A stretch of 5,103 nt of DNA from Hyphomicrobiales bacterium (GTDB taxonomy: Bacteria; Pseudomonadota; Alphaproteobacteria; Rhizobiales; Beijerinckiaceae). A model generated the notes under the pieces. That model ran no database searches. It was not told the DNA's origin and saw only the letters and a list, made by a program, of their open reading frames with translations. The position numbers were made by a program, and so were the translations under genes. This document shows, in pieces, positions 1 through 5,103 of this stretch. Numbering within the stretch: the stretch's first letter is position 1; every line of letters starts with the position of its first letter. The stretch covers positions 1-5,103 of the forward strand of contig JAQGKN010000067.1 in the NCBI GenBank assembly GCA_028290085.1, in the 5' to 3' direction.

Positions 1-1
1 C

Positions 2-295
2 AATGACCTCCTCGATGGCGATTCCGTCTTCTGGACCGGAAGCGCGTGGGCGCTCGATCCGCGTGAGGCTCTTGTCGCGCAAGATGACGACGCGGCCGAC
101 CAGCTGGAAGCGGTGGCAAAGGACCGCATGACCCAGCTGAAGGTGGTCGACCCTTATCTTATTGACGTGACCATCGAGCGAGGCGCGCCTGTGCCGCGCC
201 ACTATCGCGAAAAACTCAGGACGCTCGGACCCAGCACCCGGCGCGATCTCGGCAAGCAGGCCGATCTGCGGCAGACAGCCGACGCGGAGATCTGA
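2..295 (+). CDS. DUF2849 family protein, N-terminally truncated by the window edge
   Basis: The reading frame is open from the first bases to the TGA at 293-295 and gives 97 visible residues. It begins NDLLDGDSVFWTGSAWALD, which resembles the start of DUF2849 proteins (a T-A-N-x-L-x-D-G-x-V type opening), so only about 10-15 residues should be missing. The rest is a short acidic stretch (QDDDAADQLEA), then V-V-D-P-Y-L-I-D-V and a basic C-terminal part (VPRHYREKLRTLGPSTRRD). No membrane segment, signal peptide or cysteine is visible in this part, so it should be a small soluble cytoplasmic protein. In alphaproteobacteria this family typically lies between a siroheme synthase gene (cysG) and the sulfite reductase gene. 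Here it ends one base before the reductase start, implying translational coupling. Its biochemical function is unknown; an accessory role in sulfite reduction is inferred from context only. A GTG at 113 could be mistaken for the start, but the frame and family match extend upstream of it. Confidence 0.85.
   Translation, partial: NDLLDGDSVFWTGSAWALDPREALVAQDDDAADQLEAVAKDRMTQLKVVDPYLIDVTIERGAPVPRHYREKLRTLGPSTRRDLGKQADLRQTADAEI
286..289 (+). promoter_or_regulatory. Ribosome binding site of the sulfite reductase gene
   Basis: GGAG lies 7 bases before the ATG at 297, inside the last codons of the DUF2849 gene. It supports the ATG at 297 as the reductase start and means the two genes share a transcript. 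No separate promoter fits in the one-base gap. Confidence 0.6.
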
Positions 296-296
296 C

Positions 297-1967
297 ATGT
301 ATCGCTACGACGAATTCGACGCGCAATTCGTGCGCGAACGCGTGGGCCAGTTCCGCACGCAGGTCGCACGCCGCCTCGATGGATCGATCACGGAAGACGA
401 GTTCAAGCCCCTTCGGCTGAAGAACGGCGTCTATCTGCAATTGCACGCCTACATGCTGCGCATTGCCATTCCCTATGGCACGCTGTCGTCGCGGCAATTG
501 CGCCAGCTCGCGCTGATCGCCGAAAAGTTCGATCGTAGCTATGGCCACTTCACGACGCGCACCAACATGCAGTTCAACTGGCCGAAACTGCGCGACGTGC
601 CGGAGATTCTGGATCTGCTCGCCGATGTCGAGATGCATTGCATCCAGACCTCTGGCAATTGCATCCGCAACGTCACCGCCGACCATTTTGCCGGCATTGC
701 CGCGGACGAAATCGAAGATCCGCGCCCGACCGCCGAGCTGCTTCGGCAATGGTCAAGCCTGCATCCCGAATTCAGCTATTTGCCGCGCAAGTTCAAGATT
801 GCCGTGACGGGCTCCGCGCGTGACCGCGCCGTGGTGCGCGCGCACGACATCGGCCTGCGAATCGTGCGCGACCCGAAGACGCGCGAGATCGGCTATGAAG
901 TCATGGTGGGCGGTGGCCTTGGCCGCACGCCGATGATCGCAAAGACCATCCGCAGCTTCCTGCCTCGGGCCGATCTGCTCGCCTATCTCGAAGCGGTGAT
1001 GCGCGTCTACAATCTCGAGGGGCGGCGCGACAACAAGTACAAGGCGCGCGTGAAGATCCTCGTGCACGAGCTCGGCGCTGAAGAATTTTCGCGCCTCGTC
1101 GAGGCCGAATTCGCGCGGCTCGATGGCCCGTCCGTCAATGCCGACCCGGCAGAAGTGGCGCGCATCGCGGCCTATTTCGCGGACCCGGCCTATGACACCC
1201 TGCCCGCGCGCAGCACCGCTTTCGAAGCGGCCAAGGCCGAGAACCGCGCCTTCGCGCATTGGACATCCACCAATCTCTTTCCGCATCGCGTGCCCGGCTA
1301 CACGGCACTGACCGTCTCGCTGAAACCCATCGGCGAAGCACCCGGAGACATCACCGCCGACCAGATGCGCGCCGTTGCCGATCTCGCGGAGCGTTACTCT
1401 TTCGACGAGCTTCGCGTGACGCATGCGCAGAATGTCGTGCTGCCCTATGTGCGCAAGGACGATCTTTTCGCGGTGTGGGAAGGCCTCGTCGCGGCGGGGC
1501 TCGCTACCGCCAATGTCGGGCTCATCACCGACATCATTGCCTGCCCCGGCCTCGACTATTGCGCACTTGCAACCGCGCGTTCGATTCCCATCGCACAGGC
1601 CATCGCGCATCGCTTTGCCGACGAGAAGAAGCAAGCCGAAATCGGCGAGCTGAACATCAAGATCTCAGGCTGCATCAACGCGTGCGGCCACCACCATGTC
1701 GGCCACATCGGCATACTCGGCCTCGAAAAAAGCGGCCAGGAATCCTACCAGATCACGCTGGGCGGCGACGCCACCGAGACTGCGGCCATCGGCAAGCTGC
1801 TCGGACCGGGGTTGGCTGCGGAAGACGTGCCTGACGCCATCGAGCGCATCGTGGGCGTCTATCTGGCGCAGCGCGACAGCGGCGAGACATTCATCGAGGC
1901 TGTGCGCCGTCTCGGCCTGGACCCCTTCAAGATTGCCCTGCAGGAGAAGACCCATGCCGTTGCTTGA
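297..1967 (+). CDS. cysI: Siroheme/[4Fe-4S] sulfite (or nitrite) reductase, CysI/NirA-like
   Basis: The 556-aa product catalyses six-electron reduction of sulfite to sulfide in the cytoplasm; nitrite to ammonia is the alternative reaction in this family. It shows the duplicated layout of the family: a ferredoxin-like half-domain (about 45-110), a siroheme-fold domain (about 115-270), a second half-domain (about 320-395) and the cluster-bearing domain (about 405-545). The cluster ligands are visible as C-x5-C (C416, C422, in CPGLDYC) and C-x3-C (C459, C463, in SGCINACGHHH). By homology with E. coli CysI, the active-site basic residues are R55 (MLR), R124 (CIRNV), K165 and K167 (PRKFK). A T-x-R-x-N-x-Q stretch (T86-Q92) is also present. 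There is no flavoprotein domain and no cysJ in view, so the electron donor is probably ferredoxin; this is inference. The DUF2849 and DUF934 neighbours favour sulfite over nitrite as the substrate. The ATG at 297 has GGAG 7 bases upstream, and the length is normal for the family. Confidence 0.93.
   Translation: MYRYDEFDAQFVRERVGQFRTQVARRLDGSITEDEFKPLRLKNGVYLQLHAYMLRIAIPYGTLSSRQLRQLALIAEKFDRSYGHFTTRTNMQFNWPKLRDVPEILDLLADVEMHCIQTSGNCIRNVTADHFAGIAADEIEDPRPTAELLRQWSSLHPEFSYLPRKFKIAVTGSARDRAVVRAHDIGLRIVRDPKTREIGYEVMVGGGLGRTPMIAKTIRSFLPRADLLAYLEAVMRVYNLEGRRDNKYKARVKILVHELGAEEFSRLVEAEFARLDGPSVNADPAEVARIAAYFADPAYDTLPARSTAFEAAKAENRAFAHWTSTNLFPHRVPGYTALTVSLKPIGEAPGDITADQMRAVADLAERYSFDELRVTHAQNVVLPYVRKDDLFAVWEGLVAAGLATANVGLITDIIACPGLDYCALATARSIPIAQAIAHRFADEKKQAEIGELNIKISGCINACGHHHVGHIGILGLEKSGQESYQITLGGDATETAAIGKLLGPGLAAEDVPDAIERIVGVYLAQRDSGETFIEAVRRLGLDPFKIALQEKTHAVA
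1942..1946 (+). promoter_or_regulatory. Ribosome binding site deciding the DUF934 start
   Basis: AGGAG lies 7 bases before the ATG at 1954 and within the end of the reductase gene. The DUF934 frame stays open far upstream, with several possible earlier starts inside the reductase gene. This site, together with the MPLLDREG start, picks 1954 and sets a 14-base overlap with the reductase. Confidence 0.65.
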
Positions 1968-2460
1968 TCGCGAAGGCCTTCGCGAGGACGTCTGGGTTCC
2001 CGCCGCGATTGACGCCACATCGGGCACGCATGTGCTCGTGGCCTGGGAGCAACTCGGGCCAGCACTCGCGGAACGTCGCAACGACGGAAAAATCGGCGTG
2101 GCGGTACCCAACACCATCAAGATCGATGAGCTTCGCCCGTTTTTCGAGGCGATTGCGCTGATTTCCATCACCTTCCCGGGTTTTGGCGACGGACGCGGCT
2201 TCAGCCTCGCGAAGCTTTTGCGTGAGGCTGGCTACAAAGGCGTCCTGCGCGCCAGCGGGCCGTTGATCGCGGACCAGTTTTCATACGCCTTGTTCTGCGG
2301 CTTCGATGAAATCTCGTTGCCGGAAGCCAACGCAGCGCGCCAGCCCATCGCGCAATGGCTCGCGGCCCGGAAGCTCATCACCAACACCTACCAGCGCGGC
2401 TATGGCAGCGGTAATATTCTGGACCAGCGTCGCGCGGCGCGGCTGCGCAGCCCGGCCTGA
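1954..2460 (+). CDS. DUF934 family protein, sulfite-reduction accessory protein
   Basis: This 168-aa soluble protein belongs to the DUF934 family, often labelled a probable sulfite-reduction oxidoreductase although no activity is established to my knowledge. The family core is clear: FPGFGDGRGFSLAKLLRE at about 74-91, then LRASGPLIADQFSYALFCGFDEI at about 98-120, rich in conserved Gly, Asp and Arg (DGRGFS, RASG, DQ, GFDE). Only one cysteine (C115) is present and there is no recognisable cofactor motif, so a redox role is not evident from the sequence. No signal peptide or membrane segment is seen. The gene overlaps the reductase gene by 14 bases and is therefore very likely co-translated with it. 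Family members nearly always sit next to cysI-type reductases in proteobacteria, which suggests a role in reductase assembly, electron delivery or substrate supply; that is inference. The start at 1954 is chosen on its AGGAG site. The frame runs on upstream, but that stretch is an out-of-frame reading of the reductase. Confidence 0.88.
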   Translation: MPLLDREGLREDVWVPAAIDATSGTHVLVAWEQLGPALAERRNDGKIGVAVPNTIKIDELRPFFEAIALISITFPGFGDGRGFSLAKLLREAGYKGVLRASGPLIADQFSYALFCGFDEISLPEANAARQPIAQWLAARKLITNTYQRGYGSGNILDQRRAARLRSPA

Positions 2461-2465
2461 AGCCC

Positions 2466-2470
2466 GAGGG
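2466..2470 (+). promoter_or_regulatory. Ribosome binding site of the Lrp/AsnC regulator
   Basis: GAGGG lies 9 bases before the ATG at 2480, in the 19-base gap after DUF934. It supports 2480 over upstream in-frame starts that lie within the DUF934 gene. Confidence 0.55.
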
Positions 2471-2479
2471 AACCCGCGC

Positions 2480-2944
2480 ATGGACTCGATCGATCGCAAA
2501 ATCCTGACGGCCCTGCAAAAGGATTCGACCATTTCCATCGCGGAGCTGGCCGAGCATATCGGCCTCTCGCAGACGCCCTGCTGGAAGCGCATTCAGCGCC
2601 TCGAAGCGCAGGGCGTGATCCTGCGGCGCGTGGCTTTGGTCGCTCCCGAGAAAATCGGGCTGGGGCTCACCGTCTTCGTGCAGATCGAGACACCCGATCA
2701 TTCCGTGCATTGGCTCGACCGCTTCGCCACCGCCGTCAACGCCATGCCTGAGGTGATGGAGCTTTATCGCATGGCCGGCGATGTCGATTACATGCTGCGC
2801 GTGGTCGTTTCCGACATGGCCGATTACGACCGCTTCTACCGCAAGCTGATCGAGGACTTCCAGCTCAAGAACGTGACGTCGCGCTTCGCCATGGAGCGCA
2901 TCAAGTCCACGACCGCCTATCGCGTGCCGGAAACCGCCACGTGA
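2480..2944 (+). CDS. Lrp/AsnC family transcriptional regulator
   Basis: This 154-aa protein has the size and layout of a feast/famine regulator. An N-terminal winged helix-turn-helix opens with LDRKIL-like MDSIDRKILTALQKD. It continues through SIAELAEHIGLSQTPCWKRIQRLEAQGVI (about 19-47), with the recognition helix at about 30-41. A C-terminal RAM effector/oligomerisation domain follows (about 62-145) with MAGDVDYMLRVVV at about 98-110 and VTSRFAMERIKSTTAYRV near the end, both typical of the family. Such proteins form dimers to octamers, bind DNA and respond to amino acids or related metabolites; the effector here cannot be read from the sequence. The gene starts 19 bases after the DUF934 stop, so it is probably part of the sulfite-reductase operon and may regulate it, itself, or the binding-protein gene that follows. 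It lacks the N-H-N-Y type motif of the related siroheme decarboxylases, so a regulator is the better call. Confidence 0.93.
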   Translation: MDSIDRKILTALQKDSTISIAELAEHIGLSQTPCWKRIQRLEAQGVILRRVALVAPEKIGLGLTVFVQIETPDHSVHWLDRFATAVNAMPEVMELYRMAGDVDYMLRVVVSDMADYDRFYRKLIEDFQLKNVTSRFAMERIKSTTAYRVPETAT

Positions 2945-2978
2945 CCTTTTTCCCCTGATCGTGCAGATTGCGCGCGAT

Positions 2979-2992
2979 GGCCCGGAAGGGCC
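2979..2992 (+). other. Short GC stem-loop in the gap before the binding-protein gene
   Basis: GGCCC and GGGCC form a perfect 5-bp stem around a GGAA loop, a GNRA-type tetraloop. A second weak pairing follows, ACGGC at 2996-3000 with GCCGT at 3011-3015, which also contains the 8-base palindrome ACGGCCGT. Neither is followed by a T-run, so a terminator is unlikely. They could shape the leader of the binding-protein mRNA or be chance in GC-rich DNA. I see no convincing -35/-10 pair in the 84-base gap (2945-3028). Confidence 0.25.
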
Positions 2993-3019
2993 GCAACGGC
3001 TGCAAAGACGGCCGTGCCT

Positions 3020-3024
3020 GGAGG
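3020..3024 (+). promoter_or_regulatory. Strong ribosome binding site of the binding-protein gene
   Basis: GGAGG is a near-perfect anti-16S match. It lies 7 bases before the ATG at 3032 and only 4 before the ATG at 3029, so 3032 is preferred. The in-frame GTG at 3014 lies upstream of the site and is unlikely as a start. Confidence 0.7.
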
Positions 3025-3031
3025 AAACATG

Positions 3032-3985
3032 ATGAAGACAGCACTCGTTTTCGGACTTGCATGCAGCACGCTGGCTGCTTTTGCCACGACCGCACGGGCG
3101 GAAGACCAGCTCAAGGTCGCCATCGGCCAGCGCGGCGTCTACGAAAATTCAGTTTCCGAACTCGGACAGGATGCCGGCTTCTTCAAGAAGCACGGGCTCG
3201 TGCTCGACATTCTCTACACGCAGGGCAGCGGCGAGACGCAACAGGCGGTCATTTCAGGCAGCGTCGATATCGGCATCGGCGTCGGCACGCACGGCATGAT
3301 GGGCGCCTTCGCGAAGGGCGCGCCCATCCGCGCCATTGGCGCGACCATGACCGGCGGTTACGAGTTCTGGTATGTGAAAGCGGATTCGCCGATCAAGAGC
3401 TTCAAGGATGCCGCTGGCAAGACGGTCGCCTTTTCCACGAACGGCTCATCGACCAATATGATGGTCAACGCGATGCAGAAGCAGTTCGACGTGAAGGTGA
3501 AGCCCACCGCAACCGGCAGCCCGACTTCCACCTACACGCAGGTGATGAGCGGCCAGATCGATGTCGGCTGGTCGGCGCCTCCCCTCGCCTATGCGCCCGT
3601 GCTGGACGGCAAGACGCGTATTCTCGTGCCCGGCAAGGACATCGCGGCCTTTCGCGACCAGACGATCCGCGTGATCGCAGCCAATGCGGGCGATCTCGAG
3701 AAGCGCCGCGATGTTTACGCCCGCTATCTGGCGGCCTATCGCGACACCGTCGACTGGATGTATTCCAACCCGGCTTCCCTCGACGCCTATGCGAAGTGGG
3801 CGGAGATTCCGCGCGACATGGCGCAGAAGGTGCGCGACGAATTCCTGCCGAAGGAAAACCTCGATCCGGGTCGCATGAGCGGGCTCGATGCGATGATGGA
3901 CGACGCAGTGGCTTTCAAGATGCTGCCCGCGCCGCTGACCAAGGAACAGGTTGCGACGTTGTTCCAGAAGCCGGGCGCGAAGTAA
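3032..3985 (+). CDS. ABC transporter substrate-binding protein, NitT/TauT/SsuA type
   Basis: This 317-aa protein is a periplasmic binding protein of the NMT1/SsuA/TauA-like fold. It begins with a Sec signal peptide: MK, a hydrophobic stretch (about 3-18), and A-R-A at 21-23 with predicted cleavage before ED. The C11 context (G-L-A-C) is a poor lipobox. The mature part starts LKVAIGQRG and has the family hallmarks QDAGFFKKHGLVLDI (about 46-60), GSVDIGIGVGT (about 76-86), and GQIDVGWSAPPLAYAP (about 174-189) near the hinge. Length is normal for the family. Ligands of relatives include taurine, alkanesulfonates, nitrate, pyrimidine precursors and aromatic acids, and sequence alone does not choose. 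The sulfite-reductase genes upstream hint at a sulfonate, which is inference. No ATPase or permease adjoins it: an Lrp-type regulator lies upstream and a convergent transporter downstream. It is therefore an orphan or partners with a distant ABC system. ATG 3029 would add one Met and is an alternative start. Confidence 0.87.
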   Translation: MKTALVFGLACSTLAAFATTARAEDQLKVAIGQRGVYENSVSELGQDAGFFKKHGLVLDILYTQGSGETQQAVISGSVDIGIGVGTHGMMGAFAKGAPIRAIGATMTGGYEFWYVKADSPIKSFKDAAGKTVAFSTNGSSTNMMVNAMQKQFDVKVKPTATGSPTSTYTQVMSGQIDVGWSAPPLAYAPVLDGKTRILVPGKDIAAFRDQTIRVIAANAGDLEKRRDVYARYLAAYRDTVDWMYSNPASLDAYAKWAEIPRDMAQKVRDEFLPKENLDPGRMSGLDAMMDDAVAFKMLPAPLTKEQVATLFQKPGAK

Positions 3986-3996
3986 GACTCGCCCGG

Positions 3997-4073
3997 CGTC
4001 ATTGCGAGAAGCGAAGAAGCAATCCAGAAGTCGCAAGATCGGACTGGATTGCTTCGCTCCGCTCGCAATGACG
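3997..4073. repeat. Large imperfect palindrome, dispersed REP-like intergenic element
   Basis: The left arm (3997-4027) and right arm (4044-4073) are inverted copies around a 16-base loop. The outer 12 bases (CGTCATTGCGAG / CTCGCAATGACG) and the inner 12 bases (GAAGCAATCCAG / CTGGATTGCTTC) pair perfectly. A middle 7-versus-6-base segment, made of GCGAAG-like units, does not pair. From memory, this TCATTGCGAG…GAAGCAATCC palindrome is a very common dispersed intergenic repeat in Bradyrhizobium-group genomes and some other proteobacteria; I cannot search to confirm. It begins 11 bases after the binding-protein stop and lies between convergent genes. It could therefore stabilise the 3' end of that mRNA or block read-through from either side. 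No T-run follows, so it is not a classical intrinsic terminator. It has no coding content and is too small to be an insertion sequence by itself; it could be a non-autonomous element. Confidence 0.85.
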
Positions 4074-4126
4074 GCAACGAGATTTGTGCCCGAGTCTGGG
4101 TAAGTTTACGCAAAGGACTCAACCGC

Positions 4127-4149
4127 GAGAAGCGGGGCCCCGTTTGCTC
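4127..4149. other. GC-rich palindrome between convergent genes, weak terminator candidate
   Basis: A perfect 10-base palindrome, CGGGGCCCCG at 4133-4142, is extended outward by AA/TT, one G·T wobble and GAG/CTC pairing with one bulged base (G4146). It lies 12 bases beyond the stop of the minus-strand transporter gene. Its position would suit a transcription end signal, but no T-run follows on either strand and the perfect palindrome leaves little loop. The call is tentative. Confidence 0.25.
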
Positions 4150-4161
4150 TACCTCAAAGGC

Positions 4162-5103
4162 TCAGATCTTCGCGTCCTTGCCGACCGGTGTGAAGAACAC
4201 GAACAGGTTCGCCACCACGATCGTCCCGGCCAGGAAGTAGAACGCAGACATGATGCCGTATCGATCCGCCAGCAACCCCGCGCACAGCGGGCCGATGGCC
4301 TGCCCGACTGCCTGCGTGCCAAACAAAATTCCGATCGCGCTGCCGCCCATGTTGCGAGGCGTGGCATCGAGCAGCCAAGCTTGCAGCACGGCTCGCACGG
4401 AGAACAGGAAGAAGCCCAGCAGCGCGACGAGCAGCACGAAGGCGCTGGTGCCACCTGCGAAGATCATGAACAGCAGCACGACCGCCGTCATGCCCATGCT
4501 CGACATGATGATCTGGCGACGCCCGACGCTGTCGGACAGATAGCCTGCGACAGGTGCCGACGCGAAGCCCGCCGCCTGCAACGCGAACATGGAAGCGCCG
4601 ACCCAGAAGGTATCGTAGCCCATTTCACGCGCCAGATAGAGCGGCAGGAAGGTCATCAACGCGCTCTGCGTCATCGCGCGGAAGGCCGAGCCGACCGAGA
4701 GCATGACCAGCGTGCGGCTCTTCAGCAGGGTCGCGAAGGAGCTGAACAAGGCCCTGCCCTTCAACTGCTCCTGCTTGGGCTCGCCGGTGCCCGCGCGCGC
4801 CTCCGCCGTGTAGATGCGGCCGAGGTAGATGAGGATCAGTACCGACATCAGGATGCCGGGGATGACATTCATCACCACAACCTGACGCCAGTTGAAGCTC
4901 ACCAGCAGCGCTCCGACCACGAGCGGGGCTACAGCATCGCCGAGATTGCCGCCCATGCCATGGAAGGCCATCACCAGCCCCTTGCGCTCCGGGAAGCGAT
5001 TGGCGAGCCATGGGATAGCTGTCGGGTGCCAGAGATTGTTGCCGATACCGACCAGCGTCGCGCAGGCGAGCAGCATCCAGTAGGCGTGCGAGAAGCTCAT
5101 CAG
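4162..5103 (-). CDS. Major facilitator superfamily transporter, N-terminus beyond the right edge
   Basis: The frame is open from the right edge to the stop at 4162-4164, giving 312 residues from the internal Met at 5098-5100 plus one Leu codon before it. The protein is strongly hydrophobic, and about nine membrane segments can be seen (residues counted from that Met): about 8-33, 42-68, 72-94, 129-157, 164-185, 197-216, 219-245, 252-278 and 283-303. A charged central loop at about 95-128 (EARAGTGEPKQEQLKGR) separates the two halves. GYLSDSVGRR at 186-195 is the second-half copy of the MFS signature loop (G-x3-D-x2-G-R-R). The NRFPERKG loop (34-41) and HGMGGNLGDAVAP (47-59) are typical after the fourth segment. 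A 12-segment protein of about 400 aa is expected, so roughly 90 residues with segments 1-3 and the start are missing. The Met at 5100 is therefore not the true start. It acts in the inner membrane. The substrate is unknown and context does not reveal it, since the gene is convergent to the binding-protein gene. Confidence 0.88.
   Translation of the reverse strand: MMSFSHAYWMLLACATLVGIGNNLWHPTAIPWLANRFPERKGLVMAFHGMGGNLGDAVAPLVVGALLVSFNWRQVVVMNVIPGILMSVLILIYLGRIYTAEARAGTGEPKQEQLKGRALFSSFATLLKSRTLVMLSVGSAFRAMTQSALMTFLPLYLAREMGYDTFWVGASMFALQAAGFASAPVAGYLSDSVGRRQIIMSSMGMTAVVLLFMIFAGGTSAFVLLVALLGFFLFSVRAVLQAWLLDATPRNMGGSAIGILFGTQAVGQAIGPLCAGLLADRYGIMSAFYFLAGTIVVANLFVFFTPVGKDAKI

Noticed and set aside
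753..1634. Long open frame (293 codons) on the minus strand opposite the sulfite reductase
   Set aside because: It mirrors a confidently identified gene in GC-rich DNA, where antisense frames stay open by codon bias. The translation is rich in Arg, His and Gly with no domain, and no separate ribosome site or context supports it.
2480..2944. Lrp-like protein as a siroheme decarboxylase (AhbA/AhbB, NirD/L/G/H) because a siroheme enzyme lies in the operon
   Set aside because: Those Lrp-like enzymes occur as paired or fused units and carry an N-H-N-Y type motif. This protein is single, has a standard helix-turn-helix and RAM domain, and lacks that motif.
3032..3098. Lipoprotein signal peptide for the binding protein using C11
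   Set aside because: The residues before the cysteine are G-L-A, with Gly where a Leu/Val/Ile is expected. The A-R-A site at 21-23 is a much better type I cleavage site.
3446..4036. Minus-strand frame opposite the binding-protein gene
   Set aside because: It reads into the palindrome at its start and has no recognisable motif; it is best explained as a shadow of the binding-protein gene.
2968..4071. Plus-strand frame of 367 codons covering the whole binding-protein gene
   Set aside because: The translation is Arg-rich low-complexity sequence. The other frame carries a signal peptide, a strong ribosome site and family motifs. It also runs on through the palindrome, which is non-coding.
3997..4073. 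Intrinsic terminator of the binding-protein gene
   Set aside because: The stem is far longer than usual, with an internal mismatch, and no T-run follows on either strand. A dispersed repeat fits better, although it may still affect transcript ends.
3997..4073. CRISPR or insertion-sequence end
   Set aside because: There is only one inverted pair, with no regularly spaced repeats. No transposase frame lies nearby and no target-site duplication is evident around it.

Overview
The window reads as chromosomal DNA from a GC-rich alphaproteobacterium, most likely of the Hyphomicrobiales. Two things point to the Bradyrhizobium/Rhodopseudomonas/Afipia side of that order. One is the gene set DUF2849 – single-chain sulfite/nitrite reductase – DUF934. 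The other is a palindromic repeat at 3997-4073 of a type I recall as widely dispersed in those genomes. The taxonomic call is inference; no rRNA or other marker is present.

Left part (2-2944, plus strand): a tightly packed assimilatory sulfite-reduction operon. It starts with the tail of a small DUF2849 protein whose first residues lie off the left edge. One base later comes a 556-aa siroheme/[4Fe-4S] sulfite (or nitrite) reductase, cysI-like, with all cluster cysteines and the four basic active-site residues in place. A DUF934 protein follows, overlapping the reductase by 14 bases. After a 19-base gap comes a complete Lrp/AsnC-family regulator. The usual downstream partners in such operons (cysH, cysD, cysN) are not here; the regulator sits in that place.

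Middle part (2945-3985, plus strand): after an 84-base gap, a periplasmic substrate-binding protein of the NitT/TauT/SsuA type with a clear Sec signal peptide. Neither an ATPase nor a permease gene adjoins it, so it is either an orphan binding protein or works with a transporter encoded elsewhere. A role in sulfonate uptake feeding sulfite to the reductase is attractive but unproven.

Right part (3986-5103): a 176-base convergent intergenic region holds a large imperfect palindrome and a small GC palindrome. A minus-strand major facilitator superfamily transporter follows; its N-terminal third (about three membrane segments) is cut off by the right edge.

Overall this is mostly ordinary metabolic DNA. 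I found no convincing new system. The points most worth a second look are the regulator inside the sulfite-reductase operon, the unlinked binding protein, the two uncharacterised reductase-associated proteins, and the dispersed palindrome.
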